Positions 9,215 through 18,628 are shown, counted from the first letter of the stretch. The stretch: 64,000 nt of DNA from Barnesiella viscericola DSM 18177 (GCF_000512915.1 NZ_CP007034.1:1364001-1428000), one strand, 5' to 3'. A program made the numbers and translations. The notes: generated by a model not told the origin, from the sequence alone.

Positions 9215-9267
9215 TGCATCGCGGACGTCCCGCACCGCGATTGACCCATAACAATAGGTTTGGCAGA

Positions 9268-9771
9268 TTATTTATAGTCTTTCAAAATCTCCTGCAACCG
9301 CTGGCGCGCAAAAAAGATGCGACTCTTGACCGTTCCCAGCGGCAAATCCATCTTCTCGGCTATCTCGTGATACTTGTACCCCGCCACGTGCATGGCAAAA
9401 GGGACGCGATACTCCTCGCCGAAACTGTTGATGGCCTTGGTAATCTCTTTCACGGTATACGACCCCTCGGGCGAGGTGAAGCCCGAGTCCTGCGGCAGAT
9501 TCAGGTGATACAGGTCCTCGGTCTGGTCGATGATGGTCTGGTTGCGCACCACGCGTCGGTAGTTGTTGATAAAGATATTGCGCATGATGGTAAAGACCCA
9601 GCCCTTGAAATTGACGTTGTCGATGTATTTATCTTCGTTATCGAGTGCTTTCAGAGTCGTATCTTGAAGTAGGTCTTTCGCCTCCTCCCGATTGGCGGTG
9701 AGCATATAGGCGAAGTTCAACAGGTTGTCTTGCAAGTCGAGCAACCTGTCTTGAAATTTTAGAGAGCTCAT
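9268..9771 (-). CDS. ECF-type RNA polymerase sigma factor
   Basis: A 167-residue extracytoplasmic-function sigma factor. Region 2 is seen in FAYMLTANREEAKDLLQDTT and the following KGWVFTIMRNIFINNYRR, which contact core enzyme and the -10 element. Region 4 is the helix-turn-helix YHEIAEKMDLPLGTVKSRIF. There is no adjacent anti-sigma (FecR-like) gene, in contrast to most SusCD-linked ECF factors, so its control is not visible here. It is monocistronic with its own terminator. The target regulon is unknown. Confidence 0.92.
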   Translation of the reverse strand: MSSLKFQDRLLDLQDNLLNFAYMLTANREEAKDLLQDTTLKALDNEDKYIDNVNFKGWVFTIMRNIFINNYRRVVRNQTIIDQTEDLYHLNLPQDSGFTSPEGSYTVKEITKAINSFGEEYRVPFAMHVAGYKYHEIAEKMDLPLGTVKSRIFFARQRLQEILKDYK

Positions 9772-10057
9772 ATTTTGATAATTCGTCTGATGATTTTTGT
9801 AATTCCTGTTTACTCGTTATACTACTACTTTGTATTACGAAAATTCATCGAAAATCTACTATCAAACTACTACTATCTGAAATTCCCATATCCTCAAAGT
9901 CCCCAGAATCGACATCTGTTTTTCTGGAAAGCTCAAAAAGATTCTCTTTTCGCAAAATACAACACAATAATATCGGGTCTTGTTATTTTTTATTTACTTT
10001 GTAACATGTTTCTTATCTCTTTTAATTTTTGTTTCCTGACAATAAACACTTGGGTAC
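9772..10057. other. AT-rich divergent intergenic region
   Basis: A 286-bp region between the minus-strand sigma factor and plus-strand NfeD genes, much richer in A and T than its surroundings. It must hold both promoters. TTACTTTG near 9993-10000 resembles a -7 box with one mismatch. A 99-codon open frame crosses it, but its composition is not protein-like. Confidence 0.5.
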
Positions 10058-11422
10058 ATGAAAAAGTTTCGTAAACCGCTCTTTTTTATCCTTTTATTTT
10101 TCTGCCTTTGTGCCGCAAACGCACAAGACACTATCTATCAGATAGATATAGACAAGGAGATAGGAAGCACTACCTGGCGGTACCTGCGCACCGGGCTGCA
10201 CCGAGCGCAACAGCAGGGAGCCAAAGCCGTCATTCTCAGGCTAAATACCTACGGAGGAACGGTGGTTCACGCCGACTCCATGCGCACGGCCATACTCAAC
10301 GCGCCGCTACCGGTCTATGCCTTTGTCGACAACAACGCCGCCTCGGCGGGAGCCCTCATCGCCATCGCCTGTGACAGCATCTACATGCGCAGCAGCGCCA
10401 GCATGGGTGCCGCCACGGTGGTCAACGAGACGGGGGCAGCCATGCCCGACAAATACCAGTCGTACATGCGAGCCACCATGCGGGCCACGGCCGAGGCTCA
10501 CGGCAAGGACTCGACCGGCCGCTGGCGTCGCGACCCGCTCATTGCCGAGGCCATGGTCGACGAGCGCATCGTGGTGCCTCACCTGTGCGACTCGGGCAAG
10601 GTGCTCACGCTCACAGCCAGCGAAGCCGTGGCCCATCGCTATTGCGAAGCGGTGGTCGAGAATGTCGACGAAATCGTGACCCGACAACTGCACTACGACC
10701 ACTATACGCTGCAACAGTTCGAGCCCTCGCTCTTCGACGAGATTGCCGGGTTCCTCACCAATCCCGCCTTGCAGGCCCTGCTGGTTACCCTCATCTTCGG
10801 CGGCATATTCATGGAGTTGAAGACTCCGGGTATCGGGCTGCCCACAGCTGTTGCCTGCACGGCCGCCGTACTCTATTTCGCCCCGCTCTACATCGACGGG
10901 CTGGCGGCCAACTGGGAGATTCTCATCTTTGTCGTGGGAGTCATTCTGCTCATCTTCGAGATATTCGTTATCCCGGGCTTCGGCATTGCCGGCATCTCGG
11001 GCTTCATACTCATACTCGCCGCCCTCGTGCTGGCATTGCTGGGAAACGTCAACTTCAATTTCGATTTCGTCCCTTCGGCCGAGATTGGCAAGGGGCTGAT
11101 TACCGTCGTCTCGGGCATCATCATCTATGCGGTATTGCTGCTCGTCTTCTTCAAGAAGCTCACCAGCAAAGGACCCATCGGCCGATTGGCCCTGCACTCG
11201 GCCCAAGATAAGGAGGCGGGCTACATAGGCGTACCGCCCGAGCTGCAACAACTCATCGGCCAGACGGGGCAGGCGGCTACCATTCTGCGCCCCGCCGGCA
11301 AAGTGGTCATCGACGGCACCCAGTTCGACGCCATGGCCCTGCACGGCTACATCGAGCGGGGAGCTCAGGTGCGAGTGGTCAAATATGAGAATGCCCAACT
11401 CTATGTGGTCGAGGTGAAATAA
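10058..11422 (+). CDS. NfeD-family membrane-bound ClpP-class serine protease
   Basis: A membrane protease thought to act with stomatin-type proteins in envelope quality control. It has a signal peptide (1-22, ending ANAQ), then a ClpP/SppA-like domain (about 25-225). The putative nucleophile is Ser96 in NNAASAGAL and the general base Lys132 in PDKYQSY. Four or more transmembrane helices follow (about 240-370), then the C-terminal NfeD OB-fold (about 385-454). This is the long NfeD1b-like architecture. The usual stomatin/flotillin partner gene is not next to it. kdsB follows 39 bp downstream on the same strand. Confidence 0.88.
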   Translation: MKKFRKPLFFILLFFCLCAANAQDTIYQIDIDKEIGSTTWRYLRTGLHRAQQQGAKAVILRLNTYGGTVVHADSMRTAILNAPLPVYAFVDNNAASAGALIAIACDSIYMRSSASMGAATVVNETGAAMPDKYQSYMRATMRATAEAHGKDSTGRWRRDPLIAEAMVDERIVVPHLCDSGKVLTLTASEAVAHRYCEAVVENVDEIVTRQLHYDHYTLQQFEPSLFDEIAGFLTNPALQALLVTLIFGGIFMELKTPGIGLPTAVACTAAVLYFAPLYIDGLAANWEILIFVVGVILLIFEIFVIPGFGIAGISGFILILAALVLALLGNVNFNFDFVPSAEIGKGLITVVSGIIIYAVLLLVFFKKLTSKGPIGRLALHSAQDKEAGYIGVPPELQQLIGQTGQAATILRPAGKVVIDGTQFDAMALHGYIERGAQVRVVKYENAQLYVVEVK

Positions 11423-11461
11423 GAGAGAAAGATAAAAAAACGCTATAAAACAACTGTCGAT

Positions 11462-12205
11462 ATGAAATTCATCGGTATCATTCCGGCCCGCTACGCTTCG
11501 ACCCGATTCCCCGGGAAACCGCTGGCCGACATGAAAGGGAAATACATGATCCAGCGAGTCTACGAACAGGCCTGCAAAGTGCTCGACCGCGTGTGTGTCG
11601 CCACCGACGACGAGCGCATCTTCAACGCCGTGCAGTCATTCGGCGGACAGGTGGTGATGACCTCCGACCGTCACCGCAGCGGGACCGACCGCTGCTTCGA
11701 GGCCTATACCAACCTGGGAGGCGGCGAAGAGGTAGTCATCAATATCCAGGGCGACGAACCCTTCATCAAACCCGAGCAAATCGAGAGCCTCATCGCCTGC
11801 TTCGACTCACCTCAGACTCAGATTGCCACCCTCGTGCGCCCCTTCGAGGCGACCGAGGGTTACGAAGCGCTGGCCAATCCCAACTCGCCCAAAGTGGTGA
11901 TGAACGAACGGCACGAGGCACTCTATTTCAGCCGCTCGATTATTCCCTATCTGCGCGGCGTGGAGCCTGAACAATGGCTCTCGCGACACGTTTACTACAA
12001 ACACATAGGCATGTATGGATACCGGGCCGACGTGCTGGGCGAGATTACCCGCCTGCCCCAGTCGTCGCTCGAACTGGCCGAGTCGCTCGAACAGCTGCGC
12101 TGGCTGCAAAACGGCTACACCGTCAAGGTGGGCATCACCACGCAGGAGACCATCGGTATCGATACCCCCGCCGATTTGCAAAAAGCCATCTCGTTACTGC
12201 CATGA
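11462..12205 (+). CDS. kdsB: 3-deoxy-manno-octulosonate cytidylyltransferase
   Basis: Activates Kdo as CMP-Kdo for lipid A-core assembly in the cytosol. The protein (247 aa, the usual size) starts with the signature [19 protein letters not shown], which binds CTP. It also contains the [10 protein letters not shown] segment, whose Asp coordinates Mg. Its TGA overlaps the ATG of the M16-like gene (ATGA), implying translational coupling. It confirms a Gram-negative envelope with Kdo-containing LPS. Confidence 0.95.
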   Translation: MKFIGIIPARYASTRFPGKPLADMKGKYMIQRVYEQACKVLDRVCVATDDERIFNAVQSFGGQVVMTSDRHRSGTDRCFEAYTNLGGGEEVVINIQGDEPFIKPEQIESLIACFDSPQTQIATLVRPFEATEGYEALANPNSPKVVMNERHEALYFSRSIIPYLRGVEPEQWLSRHVYYKHIGMYGYRADVLGEITRLPQSSLELAESLEQLRWLQNGYTVKVGITTQETIGIDTPADLQKAISLLP

Positions 12206-13524
12206 CCCAGACGCTCGACCGCATCACGCCACCGCCCGTGGGGGCATTCCCCCCGCTGTCGCTGCCCCGGCCCGACCGCTACCGCCACACCAACGGAATC
12301 GAGGTAATTGCCTGCAACCAGGGCGACGAAGAGGTGTGCCGCATCGACCTCATGTTCGACGGCGGCTACTATGCCGAGACGCTGCCGGGAACGGCGGCGC
12401 TCACCCTGCTCATGCTCAAAGAGGGAGCTGCCGGGAAGAGTTCCGAGACGATAGCCGAGGCCCTCGACTACCACGGGGCCTGGCTGCAAACCTCGGCATC
12501 GAGCCACTACCTTTATGTGACCCTCTATACCCTCAACCGACACCTCGACACCTGCGTGTCGCTGCTGGCCGACATCGTTGCCCGCCCCGACTTTCCGCAG
12601 CCCGAGTTCGACCGGGTGAAGGAGCGCCGCATACAGCAACTGCTCGTGCAGAACGAGAAGGTCGACGTGCTGGCGGGCAACACCTTCCTCTCGATGCTGT
12701 TCGGCGAAAATCACCCCTACGGCCGCACCACTACCCCGGCGCATCTCGCCGTTCTCACACCAGCCGAGCTGGCAGCCTATCACCGTCGGCACATACGTCC
12801 CGACGACTGCCGCATCTTCATCGCCGGCAAGATAACCGACCGCCTGCTCGACAACCTCGAACGCCACTTCGGCCCATCGTGGCAAGTACCGGCCAGGGAG
12901 CCGCAAGCCACCCCGCTCTACCCGGTGCAACCGTCCGAACAGCACATCGTCGTCACCCACAAAGAGCACGCCCTGCAATCGGGCATACGCATCGGATTGC
13001 CGGTCATCAACCGCGACCACCCCGACTTCTTTGCCCTCAAACTGCTCTGCGCAACACTGGGCGGATACTTCGGCAGCCGCCTCATGTCGAACATTCGCGA
13101 AGAGAAGGGCTATACCTACGGCATCGCCTCGACCATCGCCGCCATGCGATACGGCAGCTATCTGGTTATCTCGACCCAAACGGGAACCGAGTTCACCCGG
13201 CCCCTCATCGACGAGGTGTTTGCCGAGATAGCACGCCTGCGAAACGAGGCTATCCCTGCCGACGAACTCACGGTGGTCAAGAACTACCTGCGCGGCGAGA
13301 TGGCTCGCACCCTCGACTCGCCCTTCTCCATCGCCGACTACTACCTGTCGCTCATGGCCAACAGCCTGACCGTCGACTACTTTGCCCGACAGGACGAGGC
13401 GCTGCGACAACTCACGGCCGACGACCTGCTTGCCGCCGCCCGCCGGTACCTCATACCCGACCGCTTCTACCTGGCTGTCGCCGGCGACCGCGAGAAGATT
13501 CCCGAGTTGTCATTGCCCCGATAG
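12202..13524 (+). CDS. M16-family (insulinase-fold) protein without the HxxEH zinc motif
   Basis: A 440-residue protein with the two-lobed M16 fold. The N-terminal lobe has [11 protein letters not shown] and [22 protein letters not shown], where active enzymes carry HxxEH; here the equivalent stretch (about 66-70) reads LTLLM, so zinc-dependent catalysis is not expected. The C-terminal lobe keeps the Arg/Tyr substrate-clamp segment [14 protein letters not shown]. Inactive M16 proteins usually partner an active one, as in processing peptidase heterodimers, but no partner lies in this window. The start is chosen at the ATG overlapping the kdsB stop; the open frame extends further upstream inside kdsB. 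Confidence 0.85.
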   Translation: MTQTLDRITPPPVGAFPPLSLPRPDRYRHTNGIEVIACNQGDEEVCRIDLMFDGGYYAETLPGTAALTLLMLKEGAAGKSSETIAEALDYHGAWLQTSASSHYLYVTLYTLNRHLDTCVSLLADIVARPDFPQPEFDRVKERRIQQLLVQNEKVDVLAGNTFLSMLFGENHPYGRTTTPAHLAVLTPAELAAYHRRHIRPDDCRIFIAGKITDRLLDNLERHFGPSWQVPAREPQATPLYPVQPSEQHIVVTHKEHALQSGIRIGLPVINRDHPDFFALKLLCATLGGYFGSRLMSNIREEKGYTYGIASTIAAMRYGSYLVISTQTGTEFTRPLIDEVFAEIARLRNEAIPADELTVVKNYLRGEMARTLDSPFSIADYYLSLMANSLTVDYFARQDEALRQLTADDLLAAARRYLIPDRFYLAVAGDREKIPELSLPR

Positions 13525-13542
13525 CCCAACCGTCAACCCATA

Positions 13543-13586
13543 AAAAAATACGGCTCTGCACCTATCGGCAGAACCGTATTTTTTTT
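13543..13586. terminator. Bidirectional terminator between convergent genes
   Basis: AATACGGCTCTGC and GCAGAACCGTATT form a long stem flanked by A and T runs. It serves the plus-strand M16-like gene and the minus-strand small Cys protein gene. Confidence 0.85.
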
Positions 13587-13609
13587 GAAGCACCCACACC
13601 TTGCCGGCG

Positions 13610-13816
13610 CTACCGCAGCACCAACCGGCGAGGCGAGCCGCTCCACGAGCAGCCCATACAATAGACCGTGTCGAGGTCGAACCCTTCGAGGCTCTCCCCC
13701 TCGTTACGAGGCACCACCCGATAGTCGTCCGTTACATAGACCGACCGCCGTTCGCCCTGCGCATTCTTCACATACAGGGTCGGCACCTTGCATTGCGGAC
13801 AAAGCAACTTTCTCAT
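13610..13816 (-). CDS. Small two-CxxC protein, putative zinc ribbon
   Basis: A 68-residue protein with two Cys pairs, LLCPQCKVPTL near the start and TVYCMGCSWSG near residue 55, spaced as in a zinc ribbon. The middle part is GERRSVYVTDDYRVVPR. The function is unknown. It is kept as real because it has an ATG start, balanced Cys pairs, host-like codon use and a terminator after it. Confidence 0.7.
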   Translation of the reverse strand: MRKLLCPQCKVPTLYVKNAQGERRSVYVTDDYRVVPRNEGESLEGFDLDTVYCMGCSWSGSPRRLVLR

Positions 13817-13839
13817 GATTCGTCATCTTTTGAAGAAAT

Positions 13840-13882
13840 AAAAAAAATACCCCGACAGGAACCATGTTTCTATCGGGGTATT
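13840..13882 (-). terminator. Terminator of ferritin gene
   Basis: On the minus strand ATACCCCGA pairs with its complement TCGGGGTAT and is followed by eight T. Confidence 0.8.
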
Positions 13883-13932
13883 ATACTATTCAATCACAAC
13901 AAGGCAAAGGGGCAACTTCGCCCCATGGCCGA

Positions 13933-14418
13933 TTATTCTCTTTCGCCCAGTTTGTCGTCCAGGAAGAGAACACCCGATTCGTCTTTGCAACGTTTCAGTT
14001 TTTCAACGATATTCAAGGCAGTAGCCTCTTCCTCAACTTGTTCGCGGACATAGCCCCAGAGGAAATCCTGAGTAGCTTTATCCTTCTCGGCCGAAGCCAC
14101 ATTGACCAATTCATCGATCAGCGACGACACATGGCACTCGTGTTGGTATACATTCTCAAAGGCATCGAGCACGTTCTCCCATTCCTGAGGAACGACATCG
14201 ATTTTGTCCACTTTGGCTACACCGCCACGTTTAGTCATATAGTCGGCCAAGTCATAAGCGTGTTGCAACTCTTCCTGCGATTGTTTACGCATCCAATTGG
14301 CAAATCCGTCATATCCCAATTTCTTGAAATAGAACGACATCGACAGATAAAGGTTTGACGACCACATCTCGGCCGTAATCTGTACGTTAATGGCTTCTTG
14401 TAATTTCTGTGAGATCAT
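13933..14418 (-). CDS. ftnA: Ferritin, prokaryotic non-haem type
   Basis: Stores iron in a 24-subunit cytosolic shell and oxidises Fe(II) at a di-iron site. The 161-residue four-helix bundle carries the expected ligands: Glu in ITAEMWSSNLYLSMSFYF (helix A), the Glu/His pair in QSQEELQHAYDLADYM (helix B), then Glu in FENVYQHECHVSSLID (helix C) and Gln/Glu in REQVEEEATA (helix D). The terminal stretch ends KLGERE. It lies downstream of the GGGtGRT/NifU operon on the same strand but behind that operon's terminator, so it has its own promoter. The proximity fits an iron-handling neighbourhood. Confidence 0.93.
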   Translation of the reverse strand: MISQKLQEAINVQITAEMWSSNLYLSMSFYFKKLGYDGFANWMRKQSQEELQHAYDLADYMTKRGGVAKVDKIDVVPQEWENVLDAFENVYQHECHVSSLIDELVNVASAEKDKATQDFLWGYVREQVEEEATALNIVEKLKRCKDESGVLFLDDKLGERE

Positions 14419-14645
14419 AATGCTATATTTTTTAAGTTTAATATTCAGTTTTCAAAACCACAGAGAGTACTACAAAAATTGTACCACCCTCCAACCGGGC
14501 GACCACCATGCCTCACTGTCAGTATCCGGGAATAGCACCGCCCCATTTTCATGCCGTATTTTCGCCACTGGCGCAATCTTGTCCGATTCCCGGCATGGAC
14601 ATTTTGGCAGCCCCCGCCCGAGTATTCTTCACAACCGGGTTCAAA

Positions 14646-14679
14646 CAAAAAACCCCGCGACTCCTGCGAGTCACGAGGC
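14646..14679 (-). terminator. Terminator of the NifU-like/GGGtGRT operon
   Basis: On the minus strand CCTCGTGACTC pairs with GAGTCGCGGGG (11 bp with two G-T pairs) around GCAG, followed by six T. Confidence 0.85.
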
Positions 14680-14706
14680 TTTGTTATATCGACAGTGTGC
14701 TATCGA

Positions 14707-15717
14707 TTACTTGTTCAGGGCGGTAGCTACGTCCACGGCGCAAGCTACGGTGCAACCTACCATGGGGTTGTTACCGATACCGAGGAAGCCCATCATCTCT
14801 ACGTGGGCAGGTACCGATGAAGAACCGGCGAACTGAGCGTCGCTGTGCATACGACCCATCGTGTCGGTCATACCGTAAGAGGCGGGACCGGCAGCCATGT
14901 TGTCGGGGTGCAGGGTACGGCCCGTACCACCACCCGATGCCACAGAGAAGTATTTCTTGCCTCTCTCTACGCACTCTTTCTTATACGTACCGGCTACGGG
15001 GTGTTGGAAACGCGTGGGGTTCGTCGAGTTACCCGTGATCGATACGTCTACGCCTTCGTGCCACATGATGGCTACACCTTCGCGTACGTCGTCGGCGCCA
15101 TAGCATTTTACTTTGGCGCGTTCGCCCTTGGAGTAGGGAATTTCACGAACTACTTTCAATTCGCCCGTATAGTAGTCGAATTGAGTCTGTACGTAGGTGA
15201 AACCGTTGATACGCGAGATGATTTGTGCGGCGTCTTTGCCCAGACCATTGAGGATACAGAGCAGGGGCTCTTTACGTACTTTGTCGGCTTTGGCGGCAAT
15301 TTTGATGGCACCTTCGGCAGCGGCAAACGACTCGTGACCGGCCAGGAAGGCGAAGCATTTGGTCTCTTCGCGGAGCAGACGGGCAGCGAGGTTACCGTGA
15401 CCGAGACCTACTTTACGGTCGTCGGCTACCGAACCGGGGATACAGAACGATTGCAGACCGATACCGATGGCTTCGGCAGCGTCGGCAGCGTTTTTGCAAC
15501 CTTTCTTCAAGGCGATGGCGGCACCTACTACATAGGCCCACTTGGCGTTCTCGAAGCAGATGGGTTGTGTCTCCTCGCAAGTTTTATAAGGATCGAGTCC
15601 GTAAGATTCGCAGATGGCGTTGGCCTCTTCAATATCTTTGATTCCGTTGGCGTTCAAGGCAGCAAGAATTTGCTTGATACGACGGTCTTGGCTTTCAAAT
15701 TTCACTTCTCTAATCAT
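14707..15717 (-). CDS. GGGtGRT-family protein, Fe-S-associated, function unknown
   Basis: A 336-residue cytosolic protein with the name-giving motif GGGTGRT at 262-268, followed by HPDNMAAGPASYGMTDTMGRM. It has many Cys residues (C36, C47, C54, C74, C92, C121, C154, C205, C249 and one near the C-terminus at VGCTVAC), which could hold a cluster or thiols. In this family the gene commonly sits beside a NifU-like scaffold gene, as here with an 18-bp gap, so a role in Fe-S assembly or storage is inferred; the biochemical activity is not known to me. The start is the ATG directly downstream of the scaffold gene. Terminator at 14646-14679. Confidence 0.85.
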   Translation of the reverse strand: MIREVKFESQDRRIKQILAALNANGIKDIEEANAICESYGLDPYKTCEETQPICFENAKWAYVVGAAIALKKGCKNAADAAEAIGIGLQSFCIPGSVADDRKVGLGHGNLAARLLREETKCFAFLAGHESFAAAEGAIKIAAKADKVRKEPLLCILNGLGKDAAQIISRINGFTYVQTQFDYYTGELKVVREIPYSKGERAKVKCYGADDVREGVAIMWHEGVDVSITGNSTNPTRFQHPVAGTYKKECVERGKKYFSVASGGGTGRTLHPDNMAAGPASYGMTDTMGRMHSDAQFAGSSSVPAHVEMMGFLGIGNNPMVGCTVACAVDVATALNK

Positions 15718-15735
15718 AGTCTCTTCCTCCTTATT

Positions 15736-16437
15736 TTATTCGTTACGGGGATCTATATATTTCACTGCACCGGCCTCTTTGGTGAAACGACCATAGGTAC
15801 CGGTTACCTTTTTGAGAGCCTCGTTGGCGTCGGTTCCTTTTTTCACCTCTTCCATGAATTTGCCCATGTGAACAAATTCGTAACCGATGATTTCGTCGTT
15901 CTCGTCGAGAGCCAGCGTCTTGATGTAACCTTCGGTCATTTCGAGGTAACGGGGACCTTTGGCCAATGTTCCGTACAGCGTACCTACCTGGCTGCGCAAT
16001 CCTTTACCGAGGTCTTCGAGACCGGCACCGATCATCAGACCGCCTTCCGAGAAGGCCGACTGGGTACGACCGTAAACGATTTGCAGGAAGAGTTCGCGCA
16101 TGGCCGTGTTGATGGCATCGCAAACGAGGTCGGTATTCAAGGCTTCCAAGATGGTCTTACCGGGGAGGATCTCCGAAGCCATGGCGGCCGAGTGAGTCAT
16201 ACCCGAGCAACCGATAGTCTCTACCAGAGCTTCTTGGATAACACCGTTCTTTACATTCAACGTCAGTTTGCAGGCACCTTGTTGAGGAGCGCACCAACCG
16301 ATACCATGGGTCAGGCCCGAAATATCAATCACTTCTTTTGCTTTCACCCATTTTCCCTCTTCGGGGATAGGAGCCGGTCCGTGATTAGGACCTTTCTTTA
16401 CAACACACATGTGTTCTACTTCGTGTGAATAAACCAT
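15736..16437 (-). CDS. NifU-like iron-sulfur cluster assembly scaffold protein
   Basis: A 233-residue protein whose middle part resembles the NifU/IscU scaffold: GACKLTLNVKNGVIQEALVE followed by TIGCSGMTHSAAMASEIL, matching the Cys-containing strand and the GCG-type Cys loop of IscU, then GKTILEAL. The usual CGD sequence is replaced by GWCAPQQGAC, so the ligand set may differ. The C-terminal part (about 140-233) is unlike IscU. It is first in a two-gene operon with the GGGtGRT gene and probably builds or passes Fe-S clusters. It is preceded by a good Bacteroidetes promoter. Confidence 0.85.
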   Translation of the reverse strand: MVYSHEVEHMCVVKKGPNHGPAPIPEEGKWVKAKEVIDISGLTHGIGWCAPQQGACKLTLNVKNGVIQEALVETIGCSGMTHSAAMASEILPGKTILEALNTDLVCDAINTAMRELFLQIVYGRTQSAFSEGGLMIGAGLEDLGKGLRSQVGTLYGTLAKGPRYLEMTEGYIKTLALDENDEIIGYEFVHMGKFMEEVKKGTDANEALKKVTGTYGRFTKEAGAVKYIDPRNE

Positions 16438-16486
16438 AATTCGCTCTTTTTATTTGATGAGTATTTTTATGCTCTTTTCAGCGATG

Positions 16487-16494
16487 CAAAGATA
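16487..16494 (-). promoter_or_regulatory. -7 box of the NifU-like/GGGtGRT operon
   Basis: TATCTTTG on the minus strand, an exact TAnnTTTG match, about 50 bp before the start codon, giving a short AT-rich leader. Confidence 0.7.
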
Positions 16495-16594
16495 GTTTTT
16501 TTTCTTCATGCAAGCAAGAGTTAACCGGTTACAAATGCGTAAAAAAAGCGTGTAACTCATTCCGGCCACGACTGTCCTGCAAGCAATGTCGCAG

Positions 16595-18409
16595 CTACCG
16601 TGCAGGGGTATCGGCGGGTATGATGCCCATCTTTTTCATCAGGAAACAGGCGTTCATGTTTTGGGCTATGCCGGGTTGCAGGCGATAGGTGAAGGTGAGT
16701 TCGTCGCCCTCGATGGTAGCTTCGAAGCGGTAGTTGCTTATCTGCCCGGGCAACTTCTCGGCCAGCTGCCCCAACGCCAGGTCGTGGGTGGCGATGATAC
16801 CGGCGGCACCCGCCTCGACCAGCTGCCGCACCAAAGCCAGCGAGCCGATCTGCTTGTCGACCGAGTTGGTACCCCGCAAGATTTCATCGAGTATGACAAA
16901 GAGTTTCTCGCCGCTGCGCAGCCGCTCGACAATCTGTTGCAGCCGTTTGAGCTCGGCAAAGAAGTAAGACTCGTTGTCGGCCAGCGAGTCGCTGGCCCGC
17001 AAGCCGGTGAAGAGAGGCAGCGGGGTGAAGGTCATGCTGCGGGCACAGACGGGAGCCCCCATGCAGGCGAGCAGGTAGTTGACCCCTATCGTGCGCAGGT
17101 AGGTGCTCTTGCCGGCCATGTTGGCCCCAGTGATGACCTGGAAGGTCCCTTCGCTCATGGGAGCCACGTCGTTGCACACGCAGCGGTCGCGGGGAATGAG
17201 GGGGTGCCCCAGAGCCTCGGCCTGCATCACGGGCCGGCTGTCGAGGACGATACGGGGGAATACATAACGGGGGTGGTTGTGTCGGAAGGCGGCCAGTGAA
17301 CAGCACACGTCGAACTGCGCCAGCACATCGAGCCAACGGGGCAACCGGTCCCGGTTCTCGTCGAGCCAGCGGTCCAGGGCATTGAGTTGGCGCAGGTCCC
17401 ACAACAGGAATCCGTTGAGGAGGGTAAAGCCCACAAAATTACAGCGTTGGTCGAGGTTGGCGAGCAGACGTCGCAACCGGGCCACCCGTTGCGAAACCGA
17501 GCCATGGTCGTCGACACACTCGCGTTGCAAGCAGACCAGCCGCTCGCTCTCGAACCGGTTCTGCTCCACCGCCTCGAACAGACGGGCGTAGTGCGAGAGG
17601 GAGGTCAGGGCCGCGTTGAGTTGTTCCTGAATGCGGGTTACCCGCTTGGCCTGAATGCCGGCTACCGCAAGCAGGGCGACAAACAGCCACACCACCACGC
17701 TACCGGCCAGGAGTCCGCCCAGCCACAGGGCTATCAGCACGAGGTAAAGAGCAGGCAGGGCAGCTATCACGATACGCACCGGCCGCGAATTCCCGAAGCG
17801 GGGCATTTGGGCCAGCTGTCCCAGCAAGCGGGCATCATCGGCACACTCGCCCGAAGAGGCTCCCCAGGCCTGAAAATCGACGAGCAGGTCGGTGCGGCTG
17901 CTCAACTCCTCCACCGCCTCCTGCTGCCGACGAATCGCATCGGCATCGAGACGCGGGTGCTGCATGGCTTGGGCCAAAGCCCACCGCCCGGCCGCCGTGG
18001 CGCTGCGATTAAGATAGGCAAAGAGCGATTTAGGACCGAAGAGGTCGAGGTCGAAACTGTAATCGTGCGTGGGGTCGACAAACTCGTCGCCGCCGTCGAT
18101 GCCGTCGAAACGATAGTCGAGCAGAGCGAGTTCCCGACGAATGACCCGCTCGCGGCAATCGACGAACTCTTTCCGGCGGAACCAGCGGTCGTGTACCCGG
18201 GCCAGGCCCAGGAAAAGGACGATACCGACCAATGCGGCCGAGCCCCACGCCCCACTACCGGCCCCGCGCAGCAGATAGACCGCCGCCACGGCAGCCACAA
18301 AAACCACCAGGCGGAGTAATGCAATGAGCCGTATACGCCCCTTGATCCGGGCCGCTTCCCGCGCATGGGTTTCGAGGCGGGAGCGATAATCACGTTGTAT
18401 CTCTTCCAT
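16595..18409 (-). CDS. Membrane-anchored MutS-like ATPase
   Basis: A 604-residue homologue of the MutS clamp/ATPase part. The C-terminal ATPase has Walker A TGANMAGKSTYLRT, Walker B LFVILDEILRGTNS and the ATHD segment after it. There are no MutS mismatch-reading or connector domains. The N-terminus has a helical region followed by hydrophobic pairs (about residues 27-65 and 210-255), predicting four membrane helices, which mismatch repair MutS lacks. The frame runs 58 codons further upstream, but that stretch crosses a TAtcTTcG promoter-like box, so ATG 18409 is chosen. Its role is not established and it is unlikely to be the main mismatch repair protein. Confidence 0.82.
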   Translation of the reverse strand: MEEIQRDYRSRLETHAREAARIKGRIRLIALLRLVVFVAAVAAVYLLRGAGSGAWGSAALVGIVLFLGLARVHDRWFRRKEFVDCRERVIRRELALLDYRFDGIDGGDEFVDPTHDYSFDLDLFGPKSLFAYLNRSATAAGRWALAQAMQHPRLDADAIRRQQEAVEELSSRTDLLVDFQAWGASSGECADDARLLGQLAQMPRFGNSRPVRIVIAALPALYLVLIALWLGGLLAGSVVVWLFVALLAVAGIQAKRVTRIQEQLNAALTSLSHYARLFEAVEQNRFESERLVCLQRECVDDHGSVSQRVARLRRLLANLDQRCNFVGFTLLNGFLLWDLRQLNALDRWLDENRDRLPRWLDVLAQFDVCCSLAAFRHNHPRYVFPRIVLDSRPVMQAEALGHPLIPRDRCVCNDVAPMSEGTFQVITGANMAGKSTYLRTIGVNYLLACMGAPVCARSMTFTPLPLFTGLRASDSLADNESYFFAELKRLQQIVERLRSGEKLFVILDEILRGTNSVDKQIGSLALVRQLVEAGAAGIIATHDLALGQLAEKLPGQISNYRFEATIEGDELTFTYRLQPGIAQNMNACFLMKKMGIIPADTPAR

Positions 18410-18620
18410 AAGTCTTCGAGCAAGGGAAAAAATGTCATTCCCACGACCTGCGAAGATAAAAAATATTCGGCGAACAGCCTTCCTGCGGTCGCTGCTATTT
18501 TCATTCGGCAGCCCGGCAATCAGCTCGGCATAACGGTTCTCGGCCTGCGGGAGCAGATTGCCGGTACCGATGCGGCTCTTCAATCTGCACCTTTTATTAG
18601 ATTATTCCAGGTAAATTCCC

Positions 18621-18628
18621 TACATTTG
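18621..18628 (+). promoter_or_regulatory. -7 box for the DUF1573-MeaB-FHA gene run
   Basis: TACATTTG matches TAnnTTTG, 27 bp before the first DUF1573 start codon. Confidence 0.6.

Noticed and set aside
9775-10074. 99-codon plus-strand open frame between the sigma factor and NfeD genes
   Set aside because: It is AT-rich, its predicted protein is dominated by Phe, Tyr and Leu without domain pattern, and it occupies the shared promoter region; it ends inside the NfeD gene.
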